This document shows, piece by piece, positions 16,336-24,447 of a DNA stretch of 53,102 nucleotides. A program made the position numbers and the translations under genes. Numbering within the stretch: the first letter of the stretch is position 1; every line of letters begins with the position of its first letter. Below the pieces are notes generated by a model. The model was not told where the DNA came from. It did not search any database and was given only the letters and a program-made list of their open reading frames with translations. Location of the stretch: contig NZ_JAPEMV010000014.1 of assembly GCF_026342355.1 (NCBI RefSeq), forward strand, positions 1-53,102, read 5' to 3'. This DNA comes from Streptomyces sp. NBC_00249 (GTDB lineage: Bacteria > Actinomycetota > Actinomycetes > Streptomycetales > Streptomycetaceae).

Positions 16336-16719
16336 ATGGCGCCCATGACCACACCTGCGAGCAACCGCACCGAGTCTGACGAACAGTCGTTCATCGAGAC
16401 CGCCCAAAGCCTCCTGGCGTCCCGCCTCGATGTCGTGCGTCCCCTGGCCCAACTGATCGCGGAGCGCAAGCACCTGCAAGCACAGCTCGATGACGTAGAC
16501 AAGCGCTACGGCGCCGCCTACGCCACCGCCGAAGCCGGCGGGTGGACGGCCGGCGAACTCGGGCAGATGGGAGCCACTGAGCCCACCCGGCGACCGGTCG
16601 GCCGGCCCAAGAGGTCCCGCACCGCCAAGACCGTATCCCCGAGCGTCGCGCCGTCGTCTCCGCCGAATCCGCGGAGCCCTGAGCCGGAGCCCACGCCTTC
16701 GTCTGCTCCGTCGGTCTAA
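16336..16719 (+). CDS. Hypothetical protein divergent from mobC
   Basis: 127 residues (start at 16336 or ATG 16345; neither has a clear ribosome-binding site). Residues 15-75 are helical with a coiled-coil pattern (ASRLDVVRPLAQLIAERKHL, then DDVDKRYGAAYATAEAGGW); a basic GRPKRSRTAK patch and a Pro/Ser tail follow. The fold is unknown. Its place directly opposite mobC across the oriT region suggests a role in DNA processing or its control. A GC-rich hairpin follows the stop. Confidence 0.65.
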   Translation: MAPMTTPASNRTESDEQSFIETAQSLLASRLDVVRPLAQLIAERKHLQAQLDDVDKRYGAAYATAEAGGWTAGELGQMGATEPTRRPVGRPKRSRTAKTVSPSVAPSSPPNPRSPEPEPTPSSAPSV

Positions 16720-16738
16720 AACCCGTCTGCGCTGCCCT

Positions 16739-16769
16739 GGCCCCGGCTCCGCCTATGGCGGCCGGGGCC
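16739..16769 (+). terminator. GC-rich hairpin
   Basis: GGCCCCGG (16739-16746) pairs with CCGGGGCC (16762-16769), 20 bp after the 16719 stop; no T-run. Confidence 0.5.
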
Positions 16770-16825
16770 CTGTCCGTCCACTCCCATGGGAAGCAATCAC
16801 GGTCGCGGGAAAGCTCAACACTTTC

Positions 16826-17272
16826 GTGTGGGTCCACGCCGAAGACGCCAACGCTCTGCGCGAGCTGGGCGCGGCAAACGCGGCCCGAGAAACCGAATGG
16901 CTCACCGCACAGCGCGAGCGACTCGGGCTCTCCGACAGCCAACCCACACCGGAACCACTGCGCCTCGAAGCCCTCCACCTTCGGCCTGTCCAGTGGCCAG
17001 GCCAAAGCCGCCTCGTCGAAGCATCCATGCGCGTCCGGCTCGGGCCAACTACACAGAGCCCTGGTCAGGGATGCGCGGGGCTCTGCCCCACACCCCGGCC
17101 ACCAGTCCCAGAGGGGCCGGGGGCGCCGTCGGGGGGTGCGGGCCCGTGGGTGGATCGGTGGCGGGTCGTGGGGGTCCCTCCGGTCTGGGCGACCCTCCGC
17201 ACCATGCCGCACGACCGCACGGGGTGGTTCCGCAAGCTCCACCACCCCGCACGACCGCACGGCCCACCGTGA
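16826..17272 (+). pseudogene. Possible gene remnant (VWVHAEDANALREL...)
   Basis: From GTG 16826 (GGGAAAG upstream) about 70 codons have strong GC third positions and a protein-like composition with Glu/Arg/Leu helices. After about 17040 the frame runs into low-complexity Pro/Gly sequence and structured repeats. In-frame codons before the GTG (GKLNTF) also look coding but lack a standard start. I read this as the intact front of a gene whose end has been replaced by the repeat element at 17168-17300. A short real gene is the alternative. Confidence 0.35.
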
Positions 17273-17300
17273 GTGCCGCCCAGACCGGAGGGACCCCCAC
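17168..17300. repeat. Structured inverted-repeat element
   Basis: Perfect 24-bp arms at 17168-17191 and 17277-17300 (core GGGTCCCTCCGGTCTGGG). The 85-bp interior carries a second stem, CGGGGTGG (17220-17227) with CCACCCCG (17242-17249), flanked by direct repeats of CGCACGACCGCACGG. Looks like a foldback element, a single-strand origin or a small mobile element; no target duplication seen. The rest of 17300-17458 shows nothing clear. Confidence 0.6.
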
Positions 17301-17458
17301 TCGGGCCGGGTCTGCGGACTGGCTCCGCGGGGCCGTTTAATTGCTCAGCCGGTGGCGGGGAATCCAGGATGGGGCGGTGTCGCTGCTGCGAGGGGTACCA
17401 GTGCCTCCGCGAATGTCCGCCACCACGATCCGTCTAGCGGTCGGGCGCCCGCGGAGTG

Positions 17459-18250
17459 TCAGTTCTTGGGGGACTTGCGGATGTTGCCGACGGTGACGTG
17501 GCTTACTCCAAGGAGTTCGCCGATGCGGCGATCCGACAGGCCCAGTCGGGCGGCGCGCAGAACAGTGGCTGGCCTGCGTGCGACAGCTTCGGCGATTTCC
17601 TCCAACTCCTCCTCGACTTCCTCGCGGGCTTCGTTGATCTTCTCCTCGCGGAGCCCCCGCAGGTAGGTGTCCAGGCCGTGACAGACGATGGTGGGGTTCT
17701 CAAGGCTCGTGCACTGGGCCAGGTTGGCGATGATGTCGGCCTCGATCTCCACGAGCCGCGCATCGGTGGTCTCGTCGGTGATGTCGTATTCGGTCGCCTC
17801 GTCGCCGTTGACGGCGCTGTCAACGTCCCACTCCTGGATCAGGGCCGGATTCTCGTCGGCCGGCTCGTCGTCGGGGAAACGGGATTCGATGAGTTCCCTG
17901 ATCTCGCGTTCCGCGGCTTCGCCGTCCTCGCCCAGGACGGCGAGGGTCTCGCTGTGGGAGCTGTCCAGCTCCGGTGTCCAGTCGGCCAGCATCCGTTCCG
18001 CGAGCGGTGCCAGTTCTTCCAGCAGCGCGTTCGCGGCGTCACCGGTCAGGGCCGGGATGGCCCATCGCCGGTCGACGCCACGCCTCACGGAATCCGGGGT
18101 CATCGGGTTGCCGACGTCGGAGCTGTGATCCGCCAGGAAAACGCCGTCCTCCAGCCCCAGTTCGATGTAGCAGGACTGGGCCTCGATGACTCGCTCGTAG
18201 TGGGCGTGCAAGGCGGTGGCGCCCACGTACCGGATATCGAGCTCGGGCAT
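17459..18250 (-). CDS. Putative DNA-binding protein, C-terminal HTH
   Basis: 263 residues. The last 45 residues form a helix-turn-helix (AARLGLSDRRIGELLGVSHVTVGNIRK). Before it lies a highly charged helical segment (LREEKINEAREEVEEELEEIAEAV). The N-terminal 200 residues are acidic and unlike any family I know. The gene has its own palindromic operator just upstream (18302-18317), which suggests autoregulation. It resembles the next gene (18523) in plan, unknown front domain plus terminal HTH, but not in sequence. A KorA-like or partition-accessory role is possible but unsupported. Confidence 0.72.
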   Translation of the reverse strand: MPELDIRYVGATALHAHYERVIEAQSCYIELGLEDGVFLADHSSDVGNPMTPDSVRRGVDRRWAIPALTGDAANALLEELAPLAERMLADWTPELDSSHSETLAVLGEDGEAAEREIRELIESRFPDDEPADENPALIQEWDVDSAVNGDEATEYDITDETTDARLVEIEADIIANLAQCTSLENPTIVCHGLDTYLRGLREEKINEAREEVEEELEEIAEAVARRPATVLRAARLGLSDRRIGELLGVSHVTVGNIRKSPKN

Positions 18251-18291
18251 GGCTTTCCCCTTTCCCTAGGGCGGGAACTCCCCGACCCTGC

Positions 18292-18328
18292 GGTAAACAT
18301 CTTACCACGAGTGGTAAATTTTTTACCA
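18292..18328. promoter_or_regulatory. TTACCAC-GA-GTGGTAA operator
   Basis: Palindrome at 18302-18317 with extra half-sites GGTAA (18292) and TTACCA (18323-18328), about 50 bp upstream of the 18250 start. TTACCA-type half-sites recur upstream of the 29184 start. Confidence 0.6.
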
Positions 18329-18479
18329 GTCTGACACTGCGGCAGATGTCGGAGGTCCGTGCCGGTCTCGACCGTTTCGGCGGCTGCAACGCTGGCGGGT
18401 CGGACCTCCCTCAGGCTGCGTGGGTGGGCTCTGTGGGGGCGCCCGGCAGAACCTGGGCCCCTAGGTGTCGGCCGGCACA

Positions 18480-18518
18480 CCGGACCCCGCGCATCGGGAT
18501 AGGAGGCGCGCGGTCCGG
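18480..18518 (-). terminator. Terminator hairpin
   Basis: CCGGACC...CGCGC pairs with GCGCG...GGTCCGG directly after the stop of the 18523-19329 gene. Confidence 0.6.
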
Positions 18519-18522
18519 GTCA

Positions 18523-19329
18523 CTACGAGGTGGCGATACGGTCGATGGTGGTACGCGCGAGGCCCGTCAGCTGACTCACGAGCGCCTTGGTCACACCGGC
18601 TTCGATCGCCCACCTTACGAGCGTGTCCCGGCTGACTGCGGGGCGAGTCAGCGCCCATGCGCGCAGGAGTCGGTGGGCGGTGAAGTAGCTGAGATCCGAC
18701 GGCTGGCCGCGGTGGTCGTGGTCGCGCGCCCAGGGCCCTTCCCATGCCTCGTCGAACTGCGGGTGTGCGCCCATGTCGGGGGCGTACCCGAGTGCCGCGG
18801 AGAGGTGCCGCTCGGACAGGGTGGTGTGGGTGGCGGCGAGGGCCGCGGCCGTGGACGCGGGCTCGGTGTCGACCTGCTCCCCGGTGATGCGTCGGAGCTC
18901 GTGCAGGAGCTCGTCGCCCAGGTCGCGCGCGTGCGCCTGGGTGTAGTGGTCGCCCCACATGTCGGCCTCGTCGCAGGCCTCGCGGTAGCGGTTTTCCCAC
19001 CCCCTGAGATTCCGCGCGGACTTGATGGCGGCCTCGGCGGCCATCAAGTGTGCCAGCGTCTCCAGCCACGGCGTCAGCGCCGTGGCCTCCTCCTCGGCGA
19101 CGTCCTCGGCGTCGGATCGGCTCGGGCACTTCCACCGCGCCGAAGCGACATGGTGGCCCAGGTGGTGCAGGCGCATGGCCACGCCGTTTTCGTGCCACAC
19201 GGCTCCGCCCCGGTCCGGCTCTCCCCAGGGGAGGGAGGCCCACCGCCAGTAGAGGACGGCGCCGCCGCTGCTGTCCGGGATCGCGTCGTGTGCGCCGGTA
19301 CGCGCTTCGATGATCGCTACATTGCTCAT
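18523..19329 (-). CDS. Putative DNA-binding protein, C-terminal HTH
   Basis: 268 residues from the ATG at 19329. Residues 1-60 contain several tryptophans (YWRWASLPWG). A helical middle (residues 75-150) precedes an HTH at the extreme C-terminus (TLVRWAIEAGVTKALVSQLTGLARTTIDRI split over two helices and a recognition helix). No known family. A CTACATC-TCT-GATGTAG palindrome lies 11 bp upstream of the start, a position suited to self-repression. Probably a plasmid regulator. The open frame upstream of the ATG is part of a non-coding repeat. Confidence 0.72.
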   Translation of the reverse strand: MSNVAIIEARTGAHDAIPDSSGGAVLYWRWASLPWGEPDRGGAVWHENGVAMRLHHLGHHVASARWKCPSRSDAEDVAEEEATALTPWLETLAHLMAAEAAIKSARNLRGWENRYREACDEADMWGDHYTQAHARDLGDELLHELRRITGEQVDTEPASTAAALAATHTTLSERHLSAALGYAPDMGAHPQFDEAWEGPWARDHDHRGQPSDLSYFTAHRLLRAWALTRPAVSRDTLVRWAIEAGVTKALVSQLTGLARTTIDRIATS

Positions 19330-19339
19330 GCATGGAACA

Positions 19340-19356
19340 CTACATCTCTGATGTAG
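19340..19356. promoter_or_regulatory. CTACATC-TCT-GATGTAG operator
   Basis: Perfect 7-bp arms immediately upstream of the 19329 start; a further CTACAT half-site lies inside the first codons near 19316. Confidence 0.6.
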
Positions 19357-19537
19357 CACACAACACCCTTGGAACGTAGCGACATTTGTTCGGTCCCTGC
19401 CCCGCCGGTGTCGCGCGTCGGCCCCGTCGGCTGGCGGGCCGACGGGGCCGGGGTCGCTGCGGGTGGGGTTGGTCGGGGTGTCGCCGGAGGCTCGCGTCCG
19501 GGCCGCGTGGCCGGCCGTCCCGGAGACGACCGGCAGG

Positions 19538-19690
19538 GCGCGTTCCCCCGCCGTCAGCACCGCCCCAGCGTGAGGCGACCGCACCGCCCGGCCGTGGCTG
19601 GCGGGGAGCTGGCCGCTGCCGCGCTCCGGCCGGGGCCGGAGCGGTCGCTCCGCGTCGGTGCCGGTTTCGTCGTGGTCGGTGAGCGCGTCG
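19538..19690 (-). repeat. Diverged inverted copy of part of the 663-bp repeat
   Basis: The reverse complement matches about 34763-34917 and 38953-39107, sharing long blocks such as CCCCGCCAGCCACGGCCGGG and ACGGCGGGGGAACGCGCC. Substitutions change amino acids as often as not in the open frame, so the element looks non-coding. The rest of 19357-19758 has no supported gene. Confidence 0.6.
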
Positions 19691-19758
19691 GAATCCGCCT
19701 CCCGCACCACCGTCGCGACCCACGGCCCAACGTCCTTGGGCGGGACAGCACCGGCCGT

Positions 19759-19776
19759 TTAGCGTGCACAGGCTAA
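19759..19776. promoter_or_regulatory. Dispersed operator palindrome, site 3
   Basis: TTAGCGTGCACAGGCTAA, 15 bp beyond the stop of the 19792-20322 gene. Confidence 0.55.
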
Positions 19777-19791
19777 GGCTTGGGGACAGCT

Positions 19792-20322
19792 CTATTTGCG
19801 GTCGCCGGTCGCCGTGCTGAGCTTCACGACGGCGGCGATCTCGGCATCGAGCCGGGCGCGGGCCGCGGCGAGCTTCTTCTCGGCGATGCGTCTGGCGGAT
19901 CGGGTCCGTTCCAGGGCCTGTGCCTGGCGCTCCTCTCGTTGCGTCAGGGTCCGCAGGACCTCTTCAAAGTGTTGCTTCTTCTCCGCGGCGATCTGCGTGC
20001 GGGGACGGTGTGGGCGATTATCGCCACCTCGGGGCCCGGCCGGTTTGTTCCGCTGGATGCGAGCGAAGCTGATGAGCTCCTGGCGGACGACGTACTTGGT
20101 GCGCTTCCGCGGTGATCCGGTCAGCAACACGATCTTCGGGAAGTTCGAATGCCGCTTGACCCAGTTCGACACCGCGGCGCGGCCAACGCCGACTTCGTCG
20201 GCGCCGTCGGCCAGGGTGACCAGTTCGTCTTCACGGCCCTGGTACTCGGGGCGGAGCCAGACCACCCCGATGGCATCGGAGCCTACCGAGGACGCGTGGT
20301 CTGCGGACGTGTTGGCGGACAT
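19792..20322 (-). CDS. HTH plus coiled-coil DNA-binding protein (KfrA-like plan)
   Basis: 176 residues from the ATG at 20322, chosen for its AGGAGCACGC ribosome-binding site. An N-terminal HTH (LADGADEVGVGRAAVSNWVK, then RHSNFPK) resembles AlpA/terminase-small-subunit type motifs. From about residue 105 to the end the protein is a continuous charged coiled coil (TLTQREERQAQALERTR...). N-terminal HTH plus long coiled coil is the plan of KfrA-type plasmid proteins, which organise DNA and repress their own gene. A CGACAGCTGTCG palindrome lies upstream. Confidence 0.75.
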   Translation of the reverse strand: MSANTSADHASSVGSDAIGVVWLRPEYQGREDELVTLADGADEVGVGRAAVSNWVKRHSNFPKIVLLTGSPRKRTKYVVRQELISFARIQRNKPAGPRGGDNRPHRPRTQIAAEKKQHFEEVLRTLTQREERQAQALERTRSARRIAEKKLAAARARLDAEIAAVVKLSTATGDRK

Positions 20323-20415
20323 GCGTGCTCCTGCTTCTGCGGGGCCAACTGAGATGCGGTGGTGGTGACCGCTATCAGAACGGCGAGCCATTCGAGCCGG
20401 TGGGGTCTGTGGCGT

Positions 20416-20427
20416 CGACAGCTGTCG
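20416..20427. promoter_or_regulatory. CGACAGCTGTCG palindrome
   Basis: Perfect 12-bp palindrome 94 bp upstream of the 20322 start. The rest of 20428-20639 contains only a weak CCACCCC/GTGGGGT stem. Confidence 0.4.
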
Positions 20428-20639
20428 TGGTGCCGGGTGTAGTCGCGCCAGGTGGGGTGTCGCGGTCGGTGGGTAACGGTGGTCCCACCCCGTGAGTGGG
20501 GTCGGACCTGGGGCGGTCAGGTGCAGTCAAGCCCGCACTCGCTAGACGGTTGCCCGGGAACGTCCCACAGAACGGCGAGCACGGTTTCGCGGGGTTGGTC
20601 TTCGGCCTGCCGGTCGTGGGGCCGGCGAGGGCGCGGGGG

Positions 20640-21758
20640 CTAGTGCGCGTCGCCGTCGGGGATGTGGGTGAGGTCCTGGCCGTCCTCGCTGATGGTCAGG
20701 AAGGCGGGCCGCTCGCGACGAGCGGGAATGAATCGGTCCAGCCACGTGCGGGGTTCGACGTCGGCGGGCCGCATGTCGGCCGCGTCCAGGATCTGGACCT
20801 GCTCGGTGGACAGGATGTCCGAGAACTGGAAGGGGAGATAGGCGGCGGCCCACAGCTGGAGACGGCCCTGTTCGATGATCACGGAGAATGTGGCGTTGCC
20901 GCGCCAGGCGCGGTAGGGCTCCTGGAGGGGGGCGGCGGCGTCCCGGGTCAGGTAGACACGCGCACGCCGGGTCCCGGCCGCCCACGGGTACTTGGTGGGC
21001 TCGGCCATGACCTCGGCCGTCCAGTCGGCGACGACGCGGGCCATGTCCTCGCGTACGCGGACGACGAAGTGCCGACCGCCGGGGGAGAGGGCGAGGCCTC
21101 CGCCGACGCCGTGCAGGCTCTCGGCGCTCGCCCGGATGACCCCGTCTGGTGCGAGCTCGATGTAGCGGTGGGGGTAAACCTGGCGGGCGAGGTCCTCGGC
21201 GAAACCGAGGTCTTTCAAGAGCCGGACCGTGTTGGACGGGCCGGTGCCGCCGTATCCGGACAGGCACTCTTCCACACCGACCACGGCGCCGTCGTCGCCG
21301 TGCAGGAGCATGTTGGGTACGTCGTGGTCGCCCAAGTCCGGGAATACCGACGGGTCCAAACCGCTCTCGAGGACGATGTCGGCAGGGTTGAAGGCGACCT
21401 GTACGCGAGCGAGGTTTCCGAGGGCACCAGACTCGACGTAGGCGCGGGCCTGCTCGGCGGTGAGGACCGGGATCAGGGGGGCGTCCGCGGCAGGGTGCAG
21501 GGTGCGGCTGCGGGCCCGTTCCACCATGCCGGTGACGGCGCGGTGGGTGACGCCCAGCTCGCGGCCGATGGCCCGCAGGCCGGTCTCATGGCGGGCCGCC
21601 TCGTGCACTTCCCCGAGCGACACGAAGCGCTCCACGGCGCGGTCCCGGTCGGCCTCGGCCTCACGCAGCTGGCGGGTCAGCAGGGCGATGCGTCGGTGCC
21701 GGGCGTGCATGTCCGCCCGGTGCTGCTGCACAGCAGCCGTGAGCTTGAAGTGATCCAT
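20640..21758 (-). CDS. Large putative regulator with N-terminal HTH
   Basis: 372 residues. The N-terminal 60 residues are a coiled coil (ALLTRQLREAEADRDRAVER), followed by an HTH (GLRAIGRELGVTHRAVTGMV). The C-terminal 280 residues form an unrecognised domain with several tryptophans and a GGTGPSNTVRLLK segment. The gene is preceded by a GTGGATA/TATCCAC palindrome, so it is probably autoregulated. It is divergent from the 22057 operon, which it may also control. No enzymatic motif is certain. Confidence 0.7.
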   Translation of the reverse strand: MDHFKLTAAVQQHRADMHARHRRIALLTRQLREAEADRDRAVERFVSLGEVHEAARHETGLRAIGRELGVTHRAVTGMVERARSRTLHPAADAPLIPVLTAEQARAYVESGALGNLARVQVAFNPADIVLESGLDPSVFPDLGDHDVPNMLLHGDDGAVVGVEECLSGYGGTGPSNTVRLLKDLGFAEDLARQVYPHRYIELAPDGVIRASAESLHGVGGGLALSPGGRHFVVRVREDMARVVADWTAEVMAEPTKYPWAAGTRRARVYLTRDAAAPLQEPYRAWRGNATFSVIIEQGRLQLWAAAYLPFQFSDILSTEQVQILDAADMRPADVEPRTWLDRFIPARRERPAFLTISEDGQDLTHIPDGDAH

Positions 21759-21785
21759 ACCCCCGGGACCCTAAGTCCCCGAACA

Positions 21786-21932
21786 GTGGATATCAAGGTA
21801 TCCACTCCCGGAACTTCGTTGCGCCAAGCCTGGATTCATTGGATCCGAGGAGTGGACCGCTTGGGGAAGTTCGCGGATTCTGCGAACACACCGGCCCCCT
21901 GTTTACCGATACGCTGCCCTAATCGGTAAACA
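21786..21932. promoter_or_regulatory. Divergent control region with three palindromes
   Basis: GTGGATA-TCAAGG-TATCCAC (21786-21805, near the minus-strand gene), GTTCGC-GGATTCT-GCGAAC (21869-21887) and TGTTTACCGAT/ATCGGTAAACA (21900-21932, nearer the plus-strand gene at 22057). Confidence 0.6.
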
Positions 21933-22056
21933 CGCAGTGTGAGGCCTGCACACAGGATGTGACGGCGCGACGGCCGGGCAAGCGGACACCGATCACGCAG
22001 AATGAAGAGGCGCCCGCGGCCGGGCGCCGACAGCACCCGACCCACAGGGGGAAGAC

Positions 22057-22287
22057 ATGGACAGCCGTTGGGAAACAGGTGAGGACCCGGCCGGCGAGGG
22101 CGGCCGGACGACGGGTGTCATCGGCGGTATCAAGGCGCCGTCGGGCGCCGTGGTGGTCGACCGGGACGCCCTAGTGCCCTACCTCGCCGACCTGATCGAG
22201 AAGTTCCGGGATGAGGTCGGCGACGACTGGGAATCGGACGATCTCGCCGAATCGATCGTGCACCACATCGAGCGGAGCAACCGGTGA
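22057..22287 (+). CDS. Small hypothetical protein, 76 aa
   Basis: Starts at ATG 22057 behind GGGGGAAGAC. It is acidic, with a helical C-terminal half (LVPYLADLIEKFRDEVGDDW). No known family. First gene of a coupled operon (stop overlaps next start as TGATG) that leads to the tyrosine recombinase. The TGTTTACCGAT inverted repeat upstream suggests regulated expression. Could be an excision or copy-control accessory, but there is no HTH signature. Confidence 0.6.
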   Translation: MDSRWETGEDPAGEGGRTTGVIGGIKAPSGAVVVDRDALVPYLADLIEKFRDEVGDDWESDDLAESIVHHIERSNR

Positions 22288-22505
22288 TGGCACTCGGGGT
22301 CGGGGGCGCCGTCGCGGCGGTCTCGGCAGCGTTCTGGGGCGGCCTCTTGGTGGGCCTCGACGCGCAAGGCGCGGTACGGGATTCGGCGGCCGTCGCCCTG
22401 TGGGCATCGCTCGCCCTGGCTGCGGGGCTGTGGATCGGCATCCCCTACGTACGGTGGTCAGCGGCCCGCGAAGCGGCCCGGATCCGGGCGGGGGCGCCTC
22501 GGTGA
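22287..22505 (+). CDS. Small two-helix membrane protein
   Basis: 72 residues, ATG overlapping the previous stop. Hydrophobic segments at about 2-24 (GVGGAVAAVSAAFWGGLLVG) and 36-56 (VALWASLALAAGLWIGIPYV), ending in a basic tail (REAARIRAG). Function unknown. Followed by a coupled minigene and the recombinase. Confidence 0.6.
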   Translation: MALGVGGAVAAVSAAFWGGLLVGLDAQGAVRDSAAVALWASLALAAGLWIGIPYVRWSAAREAARIRAGAPR

Positions 22506-22564
22506 CGGCCCTCCCGCACGTGCCCGCGTGGGCCGTCACCGTACAAGCCCCGGCGGCCGGCTGA
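22502..22564 (+). CDS. Possible 20-aa coupled leader peptide
   Basis: A 21-codon frame (MTALPHVPAWAV...) whose GTG overlaps the previous stop as GTGA and whose TGA overlaps the recombinase ATG as TGATG. Its DNA also folds: GGTGACGGCCC pairs with GGGCCGTCACC (22501-22541). Either a real leader peptide coupling recombinase translation or chance; the double overlap is what makes it notable. Confidence 0.35.
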   Translation: MTALPHVPAWAVTVQAPAAG

Positions 22565-23838
22565 TGGAGCCGCTCACCGACGTGCTGCCCGGCCCACGGT
22601 CCGGCGGCCCCGTCCAGCTCGCCAACGGCCGTGTGCAGCACACGGACGGGTACACGATCGACGCTGCCACGCTCGACATGGCCGCGTCCGCGACGCCGCC
22701 GAACACAGAGCGGGCCAGGGCATCGCGCATGACTCAGTTCGTCAGTTGGTGCCAGGAGCGGGGGCGACTGCACGACGATCCGGGGACACTCGCCGACTGG
22801 GCCCACTGGCTCGCCGTCCAGCAGCACCCCGCCGAAACGATCGACGTCTACACCGCGACCGTCGCCGAACGCCTGGCCAACAGCGGGGTACTGGTCCCGC
22901 CGTCGGAGCGGGACCTCATCGCCCGCATCGTCCAGGCCCGGTCCCGCGACGAAGCACAGGACGACGACGGACACGGCGACGTGCTCCAGGCCGAGGAGTG
23001 CACCCGCGAGGACCTGGCGGCAATGCTCGCCGTGCACCACCCGGAGACGGTGGAGGGCATCCGCAACCGCCTCGTGCTCTCCCTGGCCTGGTACATGGGC
23101 GCGCGGGCCTCCGAGCCGGCGTCCCTGCGCGTCCGGGACATGAGGGTGGAGACCGTGCGCCTGGTGGACCGCGAGACCGGCGAGCTGTGCGAGCTGCCGG
23201 CGCTCGTGGTCACGCTGCGGCTGAGCAAGACCAGCCCCCACGGCCGGACCGCGGAGCGAATCCGCATCCTGGCCCAGGAGGACGACACGTGTCCGGTGGC
23301 GGCCTGGCGGGCCTGGTCGGCCGTGCTGGACCGAAACGGCGTGACCTCCGGGCCGCTGCTGCGGCGCGTCAAGAACGGTCAGCTGACCACGGCGGGACGG
23401 CCCCCTGCCGACCCGTCCCGGGCCGGCGGGATCGGGGATCGCACCATCCGCAATGTGATCGCGAGTTCCGCGCTGGCTGCCGGACTCACCCGGCCCCTGC
23501 TGCCGGAGGAACGCGAGATCATGTCGGCGGCCGCCGAGCGCGCCGAACTCTCGGCGCTGGTGCTGACGGAGGAGGGCCGCGCGGCGGTCCGTACCCGCCG
23601 GCGCCTGGCCCGTCGGGCCCTGCGGCGTGAGCTGCGGCGCTACTCCGGGCACTCGATGCGACGTGGCCCGGTCCGCCACGACCAACGGGCGGGCGTGTCC
23701 CGCGACGTGATCGAGCGGCAGTACCGATACACCCCAGGGTCCCGCGCGCTCGCCCGGTACCTGGATGACCTCGTGGCCTGGTCCTCAAATCCGACCGTCC
23801 CGACCCGCTACCGCCTGGCCGACGCCAACCGCGCCTAG
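22564..23838 (+). CDS. Tyrosine recombinase
   Basis: 424 residues from ATG 22564. The N-terminal SAM-like domain is residues 40-110 (MTQFVSWCQERGRLHDD, DWAHWLAVQQHPAET). The catalytic domain shows the first arginine in YMGARASEP (about 178), H-x-x-R in GHSMRRGP (about 362) and a terminal tyrosine in IERQYRYTPG (about 383). An 80-residue Arg-rich insertion precedes the H-x-x-R box. Likely roles are dimer resolution or site-specific integration; no attachment site or tRNA fragment is visible beside it. Confidence 0.85.
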   Translation: MEPLTDVLPGPRSGGPVQLANGRVQHTDGYTIDAATLDMAASATPPNTERARASRMTQFVSWCQERGRLHDDPGTLADWAHWLAVQQHPAETIDVYTATVAERLANSGVLVPPSERDLIARIVQARSRDEAQDDDGHGDVLQAEECTREDLAAMLAVHHPETVEGIRNRLVLSLAWYMGARASEPASLRVRDMRVETVRLVDRETGELCELPALVVTLRLSKTSPHGRTAERIRILAQEDDTCPVAAWRAWSAVLDRNGVTSGPLLRRVKNGQLTTAGRPPADPSRAGGIGDRTIRNVIASSALAAGLTRPLLPEEREIMSAAAERAELSALVLTEEGRAAVRTRRRLARRALRRELRRYSGHSMRRGPVRHDQRAGVSRDVIERQYRYTPGSRALARYLDDLVAWSSNPTVPTRYRLADANRA

Positions 23839-23876
23839 CGGGCCCGCGCGGCGCCGACAGGCACCGCGAAACACTA

Positions 23877-23890
23877 AAAGGATATCCTTT
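23877..23890. promoter_or_regulatory. AAAGGATATCCTTT operator, upstream copy
   Basis: Perfect 14-bp palindrome 12 bp before the 23902 start; a near-identical copy lies just after the same gene. Confidence 0.6.
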
Positions 23891-23901
23891 AGGAACAGAT
23901 T

Positions 23902-24447
23902 ATGGAGAAAACTTCAGTCACCGCATGGATTTACGCCAGTCACGCCGCGCGATTCGAACTGCTGAAAAAGCGCTACCGGGAGGAGGAGCGGGCGACTGTC
24001 ACGGCACTCGTGAGAGAGGGAAAGAAAATGCGTCAAGCTCGGATCATTGTCGCGGGAATGCGGGCTGTGGAATGGCCGTCGCTCGCCACGATCGTGGCCG
24101 CGGCGGTGGACGTACGGCTGTCGGCTCCCGACCTCGCCGGGCCGTGGCGGCCGCTGTCGGACCCGGAGCGGGACCGGCTCGCGCTGTCGGGTCGGTGGCC
24201 GGGGCCTGCCACTGACGCCACACTCGTCCAACGAAACTACGCGCTGCCATCTCCGCTGGTGGAGAGGCTTCGGACGGCGGCGTGGCGGGTCTCGGAGGAA
24301 CCGTTGAGCGAGTTGGAGGGGCTCGGCCTGGTCGGCTCCGGCCTGCGCCTGAGTGAGGACCAGGTGGAGACGCGCAACCGGCTCGCGGCCCGCCTGTACC
24401 CGGTTCCCCGAATCATCCGAGAGGCTCTGAGAGACGCTGATTTTTAA
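23902..24447 (+). CDS. Hypothetical protein between paired operators, 181 aa
   Basis: Starts at ATG 23902 (AGGAACAGATT upstream). Its first 30 codons are richer in A/T than the rest (MEKTSVTAWIYASHAARFEL). Basic residues 20-48 (LKKRYREEERATVTALVREG) could bind DNA, but I see no clear HTH. The C-terminal half has a helix-rich LVERLRTAAWRVSEEP segment. Function unknown. Being boxed between two copies of the same palindrome suggests that it, or the exonuclease gene behind it, is tightly repressed. Confidence 0.65.
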   Translation: MEKTSVTAWIYASHAARFELLKKRYREEERATVTALVREGKKMRQARIIVAGMRAVEWPSLATIVAAAVDVRLSAPDLAGPWRPLSDPERDRLALSGRWPGPATDATLVQRNYALPSPLVERLRTAAWRVSEEPLSELEGLGLVGSGLRLSEDQVETRNRLAARLYPVPRIIREALRDADF

